From: Parapedobacter sp964498395
GTDB lineage: Bacteria; Bacteroidota; Bacteroidia; Sphingobacteriales; Sphingobacteriaceae
Direction of reading: 5' to 3'
NCBI GenBank assembly: GCA_964498395.1
Contig: CAZCHE010000002.1
Coordinates: 372,001-436,000 of the forward strand
DNA: 64,000 nucleotides
The notes below the pieces were generated by a model. The model had not been told where the DNA came from, searched no databases, and worked only from the letters and a program-made list of their open reading frames with translations. This document shows, in pieces, positions 25,258 to 33,113 of the stretch (position 1 is its first letter; each line of letters begins with the position of its first letter). Position numbers and translations under genes: made by a program.

Positions 25258-26229
25258 TTAAAGCCAGTTCTTTTCCAAGACCTCCTTGGCATGGTAGGTC
25301 AGGATAGCGGTCGCACCGGCGCGCCTGATGCCCAATAAGACCTCCATGGTAGCACGCTGTTCATCTAGCCACCCATTACGTGCTGAGGCCTTGATCATGG
25401 CATATTCACCACTGACATTGTAGGCAGCAATCGGTAAATCAACGTTATCGCTGAGTAACTTGATGACGTCCAAATACGCTAACGCAGGCTTCACCATGAG
25501 GAAGTCTGCTCCCTCCTGAGTGTCCAAGTCGGCCTCAATCAGCGCCTCTCGCTGGTTGGCGGGATTCATTTGGTAGGTCTTTTTATCACCATGCTTAGGG
25601 GCCGAATTGAGCGCATCGCGGAATGGCCCATAAAAAGCACTCGCGTATTTGGCGGTATAAGACATTAGCGAGACATTGGAAAACCCATTTTCGTCAAGTA
25701 AGCTACGGATGTAGCCGATACGGCCATCCATCATATCAGATGGGGCAATGATATCTGCTCCGGCCTCTGCATGGGCCAATGCCATCTCCCCCAAAATTTC
25801 GAGGGTTTCATCGTTAAGGATCTCCCCATTCTCGACAATACCATCGTGCCCATCACTGCTATAGGGATCCATGGCCACGTCTGTAATGACGCATGCCTCG
25901 GGGAAATTTTTCTTTACCGCCGCAATGGCACGCAGGTAAAGGCTCCCTTCCCGGGTGCTTTCCGTTGCATATTTGTCCTTGAGGGATTCATCGATGTTGG
26001 GAAACAAGTCAAACGAACGCAGCCCTAATTTCATGCAGCTTTCCACTTCGCGCAGCAGGTTATCTATCGAGTAGCGATAGATCCCCGGCATGGAGGATAC
26101 TTCGGTCCGGATGTTTTTACCGTCGATAATAAATAGCGGGAAAATCAGGTTGGCTGCATGGAGATGCGTCTCCTGCACCATATCCCTGATCACGGCGGAT
26201 TTACGGTTCCTTCTGGGTCTTATTAGCAT
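25258..26229 (-). CDS. hemB: Delta-aminolevulinic acid dehydratase (porphobilinogen synthase)
   Basis: HemB condenses two 5-aminolevulinates to porphobilinogen. The two active-site lysines are in SYTAKYASAFYGPFRDA and in FLMVKPALAYLD. The metal site region reads DVAMDPYSSDGHDG, without the cysteine triad of zinc enzymes, so a magnesium-type enzyme is expected. The 323 residues are typical. The gene lies between hemCD and hemL on the same strand, in a block of C5-pathway genes. Confidence 0.96.
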   Translation of the reverse strand: MLIRPRRNRKSAVIRDMVQETHLHAANLIFPLFIIDGKNIRTEVSSMPGIYRYSIDNLLREVESCMKLGLRSFDLFPNIDESLKDKYATESTREGSLYLRAIAAVKKNFPEACVITDVAMDPYSSDGHDGIVENGEILNDETLEILGEMALAHAEAGADIIAPSDMMDGRIGYIRSLLDENGFSNVSLMSYTAKYASAFYGPFRDALNSAPKHGDKKTYQMNPANQREALIEADLDTQEGADFLMVKPALAYLDVIKLLSDNVDLPIAAYNVSGEYAMIKASARNGWLDEQRATMEVLLGIRRAGATAILTYHAKEVLEKNWL

Positions 26230-26305
26230 ATCGTTAAATCAATACATCTTCAACTTTACAGTGCAGGCAATTGGTCTCGCCTCAGCTCGGGCAAGAGCAA
26301 ACTAT

Positions 26306-26348
26306 TAAAATCCATGTACCTCCGTTCAATCAGCATCATCCGCGTCCA
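26306..26348. repeat. Half copy of the 9-bp periodic element after hemCD
   Basis: On the minus strand, starting 8 bases after the hemCD TGA, GGACGCGGATGATG is followed by units spaced 9 bp apart. This matches the left arm of elements A and B; the complementary arm is absent. Confidence 0.6.
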
Positions 26349-26355
26349 ATAATGC

Positions 26356-27993
26356 TCAATAATCCAAGCCGAAGACAGCCTCTGCCAGCCCGATTTCGTC
26401 TGGTGAGTAGGGCAGGGTATATGAGAGCCCCAATTCTTCTATTTTTTTACCGGTTGATCGGCCAATGCAGATAACCTGCTGCCCCGGATCGACCAGGTTG
26501 TCCACGAAGTAAGCCTCGACATTCGTGGGGCTGGTAAAGATCAATACATCGGCGTTTGACTTGGAGACGTTAGCCTCTATGCGGGTTTGGTATACCGGTA
26601 AGTTGATGACCTTTGTGTCGGTGGAGAGCGATTTCTGGATCGTTTCCAATGAGTCTTTCGCTCTGGGAATCAATACCGTGGTGCCCGATGCGACACTTGC
26701 GAATTCAGCAGCGATTTTCTCCATATCGATGCCCAGCCGTTCGCCCGAAAAATCAGGGGCGTGGCCGTATTGCCGCAACATCTCCTCTGATCCCCTGCCA
26801 ATCACCGCAAATTTGGTTCGTTTGCTGAGACGGGGGTCTAATTTGAAAAAGTTCTCAATGCCGTTTTTACTGCCAAAGAATATCCAATCTACATACTTAA
26901 GAATATAGGGGTCGAGTTTGTTGATCATCGGGAATATGCGAATCAACGAACGTCCCTCGACCGCTATGCCATGTTTGGCCATCGCGCGATGGAAATAACT
27001 GGTTTCCGATATGTCACGTGTGATAAATACGTGGCCGGGCAATTTCCTGTTCTTATCGTATTTACTGGCTATTTTCGCTGCTAATCCATCTGTGTGTTCA
27101 GCAGATAGGTATAAGCGGTCCGGAAATGTTTCACTATCATCGGCATTGGAAGTCCATACTTCATATCGACCGCCATGTTTACGGCAATAGCAACCCAGCG
27201 GTGCATGGCAACCGGCATCAAACAGGTTCAGCACGTTGCGCTCCACCGCAATGGTTTCTGCGACCTCTGTGTCATGTATGCTTTGCAGGACGTGGTACAG
27301 TTGTTTGTCACTTTCGCGGATTTGTACTGCCAGCACCCCTTGGGCCGGTGCCGGGATTATTTCTACCGGCGGCAGTTCCTCGACATGGAAGTCACTTAAA
27401 TCTACACCTATGCGACTAACGCCCGCTTTTGCCAGCATAATGGCATCGTAATTCTCGTTGCGGAGCTTGTCGATGCGGGTAATGACATTGCCCCGAAGGT
27501 CGTCAAATTCAATATCCGGACGCATGGCTAACAGCTGTGCCTTACGACGGTTGGAAGATGTGCCCACGATGGCATTGTGCTTAAGCCCCAACCGTTTTTT
27601 GAGGTCTACACAATCTTTGTGAATGATCAGCAATTCCGAAGGATCCTCTCGAGCGCTTACCGCAGCAATCATAAGCCCCGGGGGATTCGTAGTGGGTAGG
27701 TCTTTGTGTGAATGTACCGCCAGATCAATTGCCCCACTCAGTAACTCTTCTTCCAGTTCCTTCGTGAAAAAGCCTTTGCCTTCGAGTTTGTCTAACCGCA
27801 GGTGCTGTACGATATCGCCCTGGGTTTTAATAATCTTAAGTTCGGCTTCCACACCGATATCGGCCAACTTGCCTTTGATATAATTAGCCTGCCATAAAGC
27901 CAATTCACTACCACGGGTACCGATGACCAACATACGGTCTATCTTTTGCGTATCTGCAGCGGTAGTTTTAGTCAAGGGTTCCTCTATTAGCAT
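26356..27993 (-). CDS. hemCD: Fused porphobilinogen deaminase / uroporphyrinogen-III synthase
   Basis: A 545-residue protein with two enzymes in pathway order. Residues about 20-320 are HemC: TRGSELALWQANYIK, HSHKDLPT, the dipyrromethane cofactor Cys in FDAGCHAPLGCY. Residues about 325-545 are HemD-like: VFITRDISETSYFHRAMAKHGI, IFFGSKNGIENFF, FTSPTNVEAYF and ICIGRSTGKKIEELG. Fusion would pass unstable hydroxymethylbilane directly to the cyclase. An ATG 20 codons downstream (MLVIGTRGSEL) is an alternative start. A 16-bp inverted repeat lies just upstream. Confidence 0.93.
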   Translation of the reverse strand: MLIEEPLTKTTAADTQKIDRMLVIGTRGSELALWQANYIKGKLADIGVEAELKIIKTQGDIVQHLRLDKLEGKGFFTKELEEELLSGAIDLAVHSHKDLPTTNPPGLMIAAVSAREDPSELLIIHKDCVDLKKRLGLKHNAIVGTSSNRRKAQLLAMRPDIEFDDLRGNVITRIDKLRNENYDAIMLAKAGVSRIGVDLSDFHVEELPPVEIIPAPAQGVLAVQIRESDKQLYHVLQSIHDTEVAETIAVERNVLNLFDAGCHAPLGCYCRKHGGRYEVWTSNADDSETFPDRLYLSAEHTDGLAAKIASKYDKNRKLPGHVFITRDISETSYFHRAMAKHGIAVEGRSLIRIFPMINKLDPYILKYVDWIFFGSKNGIENFFKLDPRLSKRTKFAVIGRGSEEMLRQYGHAPDFSGERLGIDMEKIAAEFASVASGTTVLIPRAKDSLETIQKSLSTDTKVINLPVYQTRIEANVSKSNADVLIFTSPTNVEAYFVDNLVDPGQQVICIGRSTGKKIEELGLSYTLPYSPDEIGLAEAVFGLDY

Positions 27994-28012
27994 ATAACAA
28001 ACTTAGATAAAT

Positions 28013-28056
28013 TCATTTTTATATGCAATTTAACTTGTTTTTGCATATAAAAATGA
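28013..28056. promoter_or_regulatory. Perfect 16-bp inverted repeat upstream of hemCD
   Basis: TCATTTTTATATGCAA at 28013-28028, a 12-base spacer, then the exact complement at 28041-28056. It starts 20 bases upstream of the hemCD ATG. It lacks the GC-rich stem of a terminator, so an operator or an mRNA leader hairpin is plausible. Confidence 0.55.
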
Positions 28057-28196
28057 TTTGTCGATCTCTCCGCCGCCATTGAAAGCGCTTTAATATCGGC
28101 GGAAAAGTAACGAATAAAAGCATTATCCGAACGGATATGTTAAAGAATGTACAATATAGGGTGTTGGGAGTGTGATGATCAACGGGCCAACAATAA

Positions 28197-29438
28197 CTAA
28201 TTGATGTCGGATTGATTGGTCTTGACCAATATATCTTTTGCCATTACCATGGGTACCTTGATGTACTTTTTCTCCATATAATCAATCACTTTTTCGAGTA
28301 CTTCTCTTGAATTGGTGTCCAGTGCACTTACTTCGGCTGCAAACACCTCATTAAGGGCAAAGGAACGGATTTCCTTCACTTTTTCGGGCACCTCGCGCAT
28401 AGCCAGCTCCACCCGGCGTTGCTTCAATATCGGAAGGAATTCTCGGATGTTATCCGAGATGATTTGCTCGGCATGTGCCAGCTCATCATAGCGCTCCTGC
28501 AGATTTTTTGATGCAATGGCTTGTAGGCTGCTCACCTCGATATAGTGGATGGGGTGGTGTTGCAGCACATCGGCATGGATATCGTTTGGTATGGCTAAAT
28601 CTACGATGATTTTCTTGTCAGTCTCGCCGTTGAGCAACGATTGGTATAGGTTAGTGTCGATGATGGCATCTGGTGCACCCGTACAGGTGATCATGATGTC
28701 AAACCCTTCTTTATAGTGGGGTAACTCATCCAATGAATAGGCCCTTGCGTTCAATTCCCTACCCAGGGTTTGGGCCTTCTCCAATGTGCGATTAAATACC
28801 ACGAAGTTAGAGAACCGGTGTTTTTGGAGGTATTTCGCAATGTTTTGATTGGTTTCGCCAGCGCCGATGATGAGAATGCGTGGGTCATCTTGCAATTTGA
28901 CTTCCCGCAACTTGCGATACGCCAGGGAAACCACGGAAACCGGGTTTCGGGAGATGCGTGTATACGTGTACACTTCTTTGGCGGTCTTGACCAAGCGGTC
29001 CATCACCAATCGTAGGAAATCACCGGTGAAACCGCTTTTGCGACAACGATCGTAAGCTTTGCGAACTTGCGCAAGGATTTCTTTCTCCCCGACCACCAAG
29101 CTCTCCAGCGAACAAGACATGCGCAACAGGTGGTTCAATGCGTCCACCCCTTCATAAGTGGTTACCTGTCCCAAGAAACACTCCAAGCGTTCGCTTGGAA
29201 CACAGAAATTAAGTTTGTGCATGAACTCCTTGATGAAGTCAGGCGTGAGTTCATGGGCACCATAGAAAACAAATTCGACACGGTTGCACGTGCCGATATA
29301 GAAGATTTCAGGGATGTCAAAGCTGTTTTTGAGATTAATCAGCCTGCTTTCAAGCTCCTCATTGCAAATAACCAAATTGCCTAAATCCTTCAACTCCACA
29401 TGCTTGTGGGTAAATGCTATGACTTTGAGATTTTTCAA
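28197..29438 (-). CDS. hemA: Glutamyl-tRNA reductase
   Basis: HemA reduces glutamyl-tRNA(Glu) to glutamate-1-semialdehyde and commits glutamate to heme. The catalytic Cys is in FYIGTCNRVEFVF, the SCSLESLVVGEKEILAQVR region follows, and the NADPH-binding domain begins ILIIGAGETNQNIA. The C-terminal dimerisation domain is present. The start is uncertain: an ATG at 29471 overlaps a TAnnTTTG box, so I prefer the TTG at 29438 (LKNLKVIAFTHKH), which gives about 413 residues and a normal N-terminus. It heads the heme block. Confidence 0.93.
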   Translation of the reverse strand: MKNLKVIAFTHKHVELKDLGNLVICNEELESRLINLKNSFDIPEIFYIGTCNRVEFVFYGAHELTPDFIKEFMHKLNFCVPSERLECFLGQVTTYEGVDALNHLLRMSCSLESLVVGEKEILAQVRKAYDRCRKSGFTGDFLRLVMDRLVKTAKEVYTYTRISRNPVSVVSLAYRKLREVKLQDDPRILIIGAGETNQNIAKYLQKHRFSNFVVFNRTLEKAQTLGRELNARAYSLDELPHYKEGFDIMITCTGAPDAIIDTNLYQSLLNGETDKKIIVDLAIPNDIHADVLQHHPIHYIEVSSLQAIASKNLQERYDELAHAEQIISDNIREFLPILKQRRVELAMREVPEKVKEIRSFALNEVFAAEVSALDTNSREVLEKVIDYMEKKYIKVPMVMAKDILVKTNQSDIN

Positions 29439-29468
29439 GGTTGTTTTATACGCGCTTAATTTCGGTAA

Positions 29469-29476
29469 CAAAAGTA
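29469..29476 (-). promoter_or_regulatory. Putative hemA -7 box
   Basis: On the minus strand TACTTTTG fits TAnnTTTG. It overlaps the ATG at 29471 and so argues for the TTG start at 29438. Confidence 0.45.
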
Positions 29477-29640
29477 CAATATATCACTCCAGTCGAGTGT
29501 CAGAAATGTGTCAAACGCACATATTTAGAATGTTTATAAATTGCGTTGTTCATGTCTTAACCATGCTATTCGTAAGCGATCATCGTCAGCTTGCTGTGGC
29601 AAAATTGCCGATATCTTTTAAGAATTCATTAAAAAACCAT

Positions 29641-29648
29641 TACCTTTG
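29641..29648 (+). promoter_or_regulatory. Putative -7 box before the TPP riboswitch
   Basis: TACCTTTG fits TAnnTTTG and lies 11 bases before the riboswitch, so transcription would start at about the riboswitch 5' end. A possible -33 TTTT lies 21 bases upstream. Confidence 0.55.
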
Positions 29649-29659
29649 CCGCATCATAT

Positions 29660-29768
29660 AGGGGTGCCTTGTTTTGTACTAACAAACACAAATAAAGGCT
29701 GAGATTATACCCATCCCGATATATATATCGGGAGCACCTGATCCGGATAATGCCGGCGTAGGGAGTAG
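29660..29768 (+). ncRNA. TPP riboswitch (THI element)
   Basis: The conserved THI blocks occur in order: GGGGTGCC, then GGCTGAGATTATACCC, a hairpin-forming CCCGAT...ATCGGG insertion, then CACCTGATCCGGATAATGCC, GGCGTAGGGA. Thiamine pyrophosphate binding to this element switches off expression, usually of thiamine synthesis or uptake genes. A downstream stem (CCACTG/CAGTGG, 29788-29809) before the TonB receptor start may belong to the expression platform. Confidence 0.95.
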
Positions 29769-29838
29769 GTTAGTTAAATAAATGTAGCCACTGTAACCCC
29801 TTGCAGTGGTGATGTTTAACTCAAAAAAACAATACAAA

Positions 29839-32211
29839 ATGATTAAAAAGTTAGTGGCAGCCATGTTGCTGTCTCTAGTTGTTGGCGGAATCATGGCCCA
29901 ACAAACACTCACCATCCATGTCGTGGATGGGGAAAGAAAAGAACCCCTTGCAGGGGCGTCCGTGCAATTGTCAGGCACCCTGTATCGGGCACAAACGAAT
30001 CGTTCGGGTACGGTGGTGCTCCGCGGTGTCAGTGCGGGCACCTACACGGTGCAAGCGAGTTTCATTGGCTACCAGCCACAAGTGCAAGAGGTCACCATTA
30101 CGGGCGACCAAGAGATACGCATGGATTTGCAGCGGGCGACTATCTTAACCGATGAGGTGGTCGTACGAGCCACTCGAGCCAGTGAAAATACGGCTACTAC
30201 CTATAAAAATGTCACCAAGGAGGACATTGCCAAAAACAATCTAGGCCAGGATTTACCGTATTTGCTCGATCAAACCCCTTCAGTAGTGGTTGCTTCCGAT
30301 GCCGGTGCCGGGGTGGGTTATACCGGTATTCGCATTCGGGGTAGTGATGCCACCCGTGTCAATGTGACCGTCAATGGTATTCCGCTTAATGACTCCGAGA
30401 GTATGGGCGTATTTTGGGTCAATATGCCCGATTTTGCGTCGTCTGTTGATAATATCCAAATCCAACGCGGTGTGGGTACCTCCACGAACGGCGCGGGGGC
30501 ATTCGGCGCGAGTCTCAACATCCAAACGGCCACCCTTACTCCTGAACCGTATGCCGAGCTGGATAACTCCATCGGCTCTTATAATACGTTAAAGAATACG
30601 GTGAAGATCGGTACGGGCCTTATCAATGACCGATTTAGCTTCGATGGACGCCTGTCGCAAATCAAGAGTGATGGCTACATCGAACGGGCGTCTTCAGATT
30701 TGAAGTCTTTCTACCTCAGTGGCGCATGGCACGGCCAGAATAGCCTGCTCCGGGCCAATGTGTTTTCGGGCAAAGAGCGTACCTATCAAGCGTGGAATGG
30801 CGTACCGGAAGAATTGTTGACCACCAACCGGCGGTTCAATGAATTTACCTACGACGGGCAAACGGACAATTATACGCAGACGCACTACCAATTGCATTAT
30901 TCCAATACACTGTCGCCAAAGGTCACCTTGAATACGGCCCTGCATTATACACGTGGTGAGGGCTATTACGAGGAGTTCAGGGAGAATGATAGCTTTTCTC
31001 GCTATGACTTGGGTAATGTCACGATCGGAGGGGAGACCATCACTTCTACCGATTTAGTGCGTAGGCGCTGGTTGGACAACCATTTCTACGGACTGACCTA
31101 TTCACTTAACTATGCTGCCGACCGAAACCTCAACCTGGCATTAGGTGGTGCATACAACGAGTATAGAGGCAAGCATTTCGGGGAAGTGATCTGGGCACAG
31201 TATGCTTCGGATAGTGAATTGGGCGACCGCTATTATGAGGACGATGCGGTAAAAACCGATTTCAATGTGTTTGGTAAGGCGGAATACCGGATAGATAAAC
31301 TCAACTTATTTGCCGACCTGCAATATCGGCGAGTCGTTTACACGTTTTTCGGCTACAACCGAAACCTGGTTCAGGTAGACCAGACGGATTACCTTAACTT
31401 CTTTAATCCCAAGGTGGGGCTCAGCTACCAGTTTGATAACAACAGCAATGTGTATGCTTCATTTGCCATCGGCAATAAAGAGCCTATCCGTCGGGATTAT
31501 ACGGATTCTTCGCCTGATAGTCGTCCGCGCCCCGAACACCTCAAGAATATTGAAGCGGGTTATCGGGTTTCGGGAAGCACCTTTAATGTTGGGGCCAATG
31601 GGTATGCCATGCTGTACAAGGATCAATTGATTCTTACAGGAGAAATTAACGACGTGGGTGGGGCTGTTAGGCAGAACGTACCCGATAGTTACCGCATCGG
31701 CCTTGAACTGGATGCGCAATGGCGCCCCGTCACACCGTTCACTTGGTCACTGACCGCCGCATTGAGCAGTAACAAGATCAGGAATTTTACCGAATATGTC
31801 GATTTACACGATTATTCAGGGCAACAGGAAATCTTCTATGAAAGTACCGATATCGCCATGTCCCCTGCGTTTGTAGGTTCCAATGAATTGTCGTATCGGT
31901 TGTTTAAAGGCGTTGAAGCCGCACTGATCAGCAAATACGTGTCACGTCAGTTTCTCGACAATACTTCGGCAAAAGAACGGAGCATCAATCCTTTTTTTGT
32001 GAACAATCTCCGCTTAAGCTACAACACGGCATTTAGGGGGGTAAAGAATATCGGCGTAACCTTGCTGGTCAACAATATCCTCAATGAGAAATACGAAGCG
32101 AATGGTTATACGTGGGGCTTCCTGAATGCGGATGGTAGCCGGGCGTATTACAATTATTATTTTCCACAAGCCACGGCGAATTTCATGCTGGGATTGAATT
32201 TGAAGTTTTAA
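29839..32211 (+). CDS. TonB-dependent receptor under TPP control, probable thiamine-compound transporter
   Basis: A 790-residue outer-membrane receptor from the ATG at 29839. It has a signal peptide (MIKKLVAAMLLSLVVGGIMAQ), a carboxypeptidase-like beta domain of about 80 residues (LAGASVQLSGTLYRAQTNRSG), a plug domain (QTPSVVVASDAGAGVGYTG, IRGSDATRVNVTVNGIPLND) and a C-terminal beta barrel ending in an aromatic residue (FMLGLNLKF). TPP-regulated outer-membrane receptors in Bacteroidota are predicted thiamine or precursor importers, and the riboswitch directly upstream supports that here. No inner-membrane thiamine transporter gene lies beside it. Confidence 0.92.
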   Translation: MIKKLVAAMLLSLVVGGIMAQQTLTIHVVDGERKEPLAGASVQLSGTLYRAQTNRSGTVVLRGVSAGTYTVQASFIGYQPQVQEVTITGDQEIRMDLQRATILTDEVVVRATRASENTATTYKNVTKEDIAKNNLGQDLPYLLDQTPSVVVASDAGAGVGYTGIRIRGSDATRVNVTVNGIPLNDSESMGVFWVNMPDFASSVDNIQIQRGVGTSTNGAGAFGASLNIQTATLTPEPYAELDNSIGSYNTLKNTVKIGTGLINDRFSFDGRLSQIKSDGYIERASSDLKSFYLSGAWHGQNSLLRANVFSGKERTYQAWNGVPEELLTTNRRFNEFTYDGQTDNYTQTHYQLHYSNTLSPKVTLNTALHYTRGEGYYEEFRENDSFSRYDLGNVTIGGETITSTDLVRRRWLDNHFYGLTYSLNYAADRNLNLALGGAYNEYRGKHFGEVIWAQYASDSELGDRYYEDDAVKTDFNVFGKAEYRIDKLNLFADLQYRRVVYTFFGYNRNLVQVDQTDYLNFFNPKVGLSYQFDNNSNVYASFAIGNKEPIRRDYTDSSPDSRPRPEHLKNIEAGYRVSGSTFNVGANGYAMLYKDQLILTGEINDVGGAVRQNVPDSYRIGLELDAQWRPVTPFTWSLTAALSSNKIRNFTEYVDLHDYSGQQEIFYESTDIAMSPAFVGSNELSYRLFKGVEAALISKYVSRQFLDNTSAKERSINPFFVNNLRLSYNTAFRGVKNIGVTLLVNNILNEKYEANGYTWGFLNADGSRAYYNYYFPQATANFMLGLNLKF

Positions 32212-32225
32212 CAAGATGCTTTATT

Positions 32226-32263
32226 AACCACAAAGGAGGTGTTTAAAAAGCTCCTTTGTGGTT
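32226..32263. terminator. 13-bp perfect hairpin after the TonB receptor
   Basis: AACCACAAAGGAG at 32226-32238, 12-base loop, complement at 32251-32263. It lies between the receptor stop and the dtd start. It lacks a clear T-tract, so it may act as an mRNA 3' stabiliser or a weak terminator. Confidence 0.55.
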
Positions 32264-32289
32264 ATAAAAGATTTACTATCTTGCCTACT

Positions 32290-32742
32290 ATGAGAGCAGT
32301 CATTCAACGCGTCTCCGAGGCGTCCTGTACGGTAGCGCAAAAAATAACGGGAGAGATTCAGCAGGGCTTCTTGGTGTTGTTGGGTGTCGAAGAAGCAGAT
32401 AGTCAGGAAGACGTGCAGTGGTTGGCACAAAAAATTTCCAATTTACGGGTTTTCGGTGATGAAAATGGGTTGATGAATAAGTCTATCCATGATATTCAGG
32501 GCAATATCCTACTGATTTCCCAATTCACACTTCATGCGCAGACAAAGAAGGGAAACCGGCCCTCCTTTATTCGTGCTGCCAAACCACCCCAAGCCATACC
32601 GCTTTATGAAGCAATGGTGGCTGAATTATCCACCCATTTGGAACGGGAAATTGCCACGGGGATATTCGGGGCGGACATGAAAATATCACTTGTAAACGAT
32701 GGCCCGGTGACCATCATCATGGACACCAAGGATAAGGATAAT
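32290..32742 (+). CDS. dtd: D-aminoacyl-tRNA deacylase
   Basis: Dtd hydrolyses D-amino acids and glycine from mischarged tRNAs. The protein starts MRAVIQRVSEASC. It has GFLVLLGVEEAD, the conserved NISQFTL-type motif as LISQFTLHA, KGNRPSF, and the C-terminal LVNDGPVTIIMDT with the cross-subunit Gly-Pro region. The ATG at 32290 is chosen because it gives the canonical start; upstream in-frame sequence belongs to the preceding hairpin. The following MazG-like gene begins within about 30 bp. Confidence 0.93.
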
Positions 32743-32777
32743 CATTGATTCCATTTCAAATCTCATAGCTCAAAAAA

Positions 32778-33107
32778 ATGACGATCAAAGAAGCCCAAGA
32801 ACTTGTCGATAACTGGATCAACACCACAGGTATCCGTTATTTCAATGAACTCACTAACACGGCCATCCTCATGGAGGAGGTAGGGGAGGTAGCCCGCATC
32901 ATGGCCCGGAAGTATGGCGAGCAATCTTTTAAAAAATCTGATGAGGAGGTAAATCTAGCCGATGAAATGGCCGATGTGCTTTTCGTGTTGATTTGCCTGG
33001 CTAACCAAACGGGTATTGACCTGACTGATGCGTTGGAGAAAAACCTAACCAAGAAAAGTATCCGGGATGGGGATAGGCACCGAAATAACGATAAATTAAA
33101 GGGGTAG
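32778..33107 (+). CDS. MazG-like nucleotide pyrophosphohydrolase
   Basis: A 109-residue all-alpha NTP pyrophosphatase of the MazG-like superfamily. Metal ligands are visible in LMEEVGEVARIMA (ExxE) and LADEMADVLFVLICLA (ExxD). Such enzymes hydrolyse non-canonical dNTPs or dCTP/dTTP; the substrate here is not decided. It is probably in one operon with dtd. It ends six bases before the converging phosphate transporter gene. Confidence 0.88.
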   Translation: MTIKEAQELVDNWINTTGIRYFNELTNTAILMEEVGEVARIMARKYGEQSFKKSDEEVNLADEMADVLFVLICLANQTGIDLTDALEKNLTKKSIRDGDRHRNNDKLKG

Positions 33108-33113
33108 CCGTAC

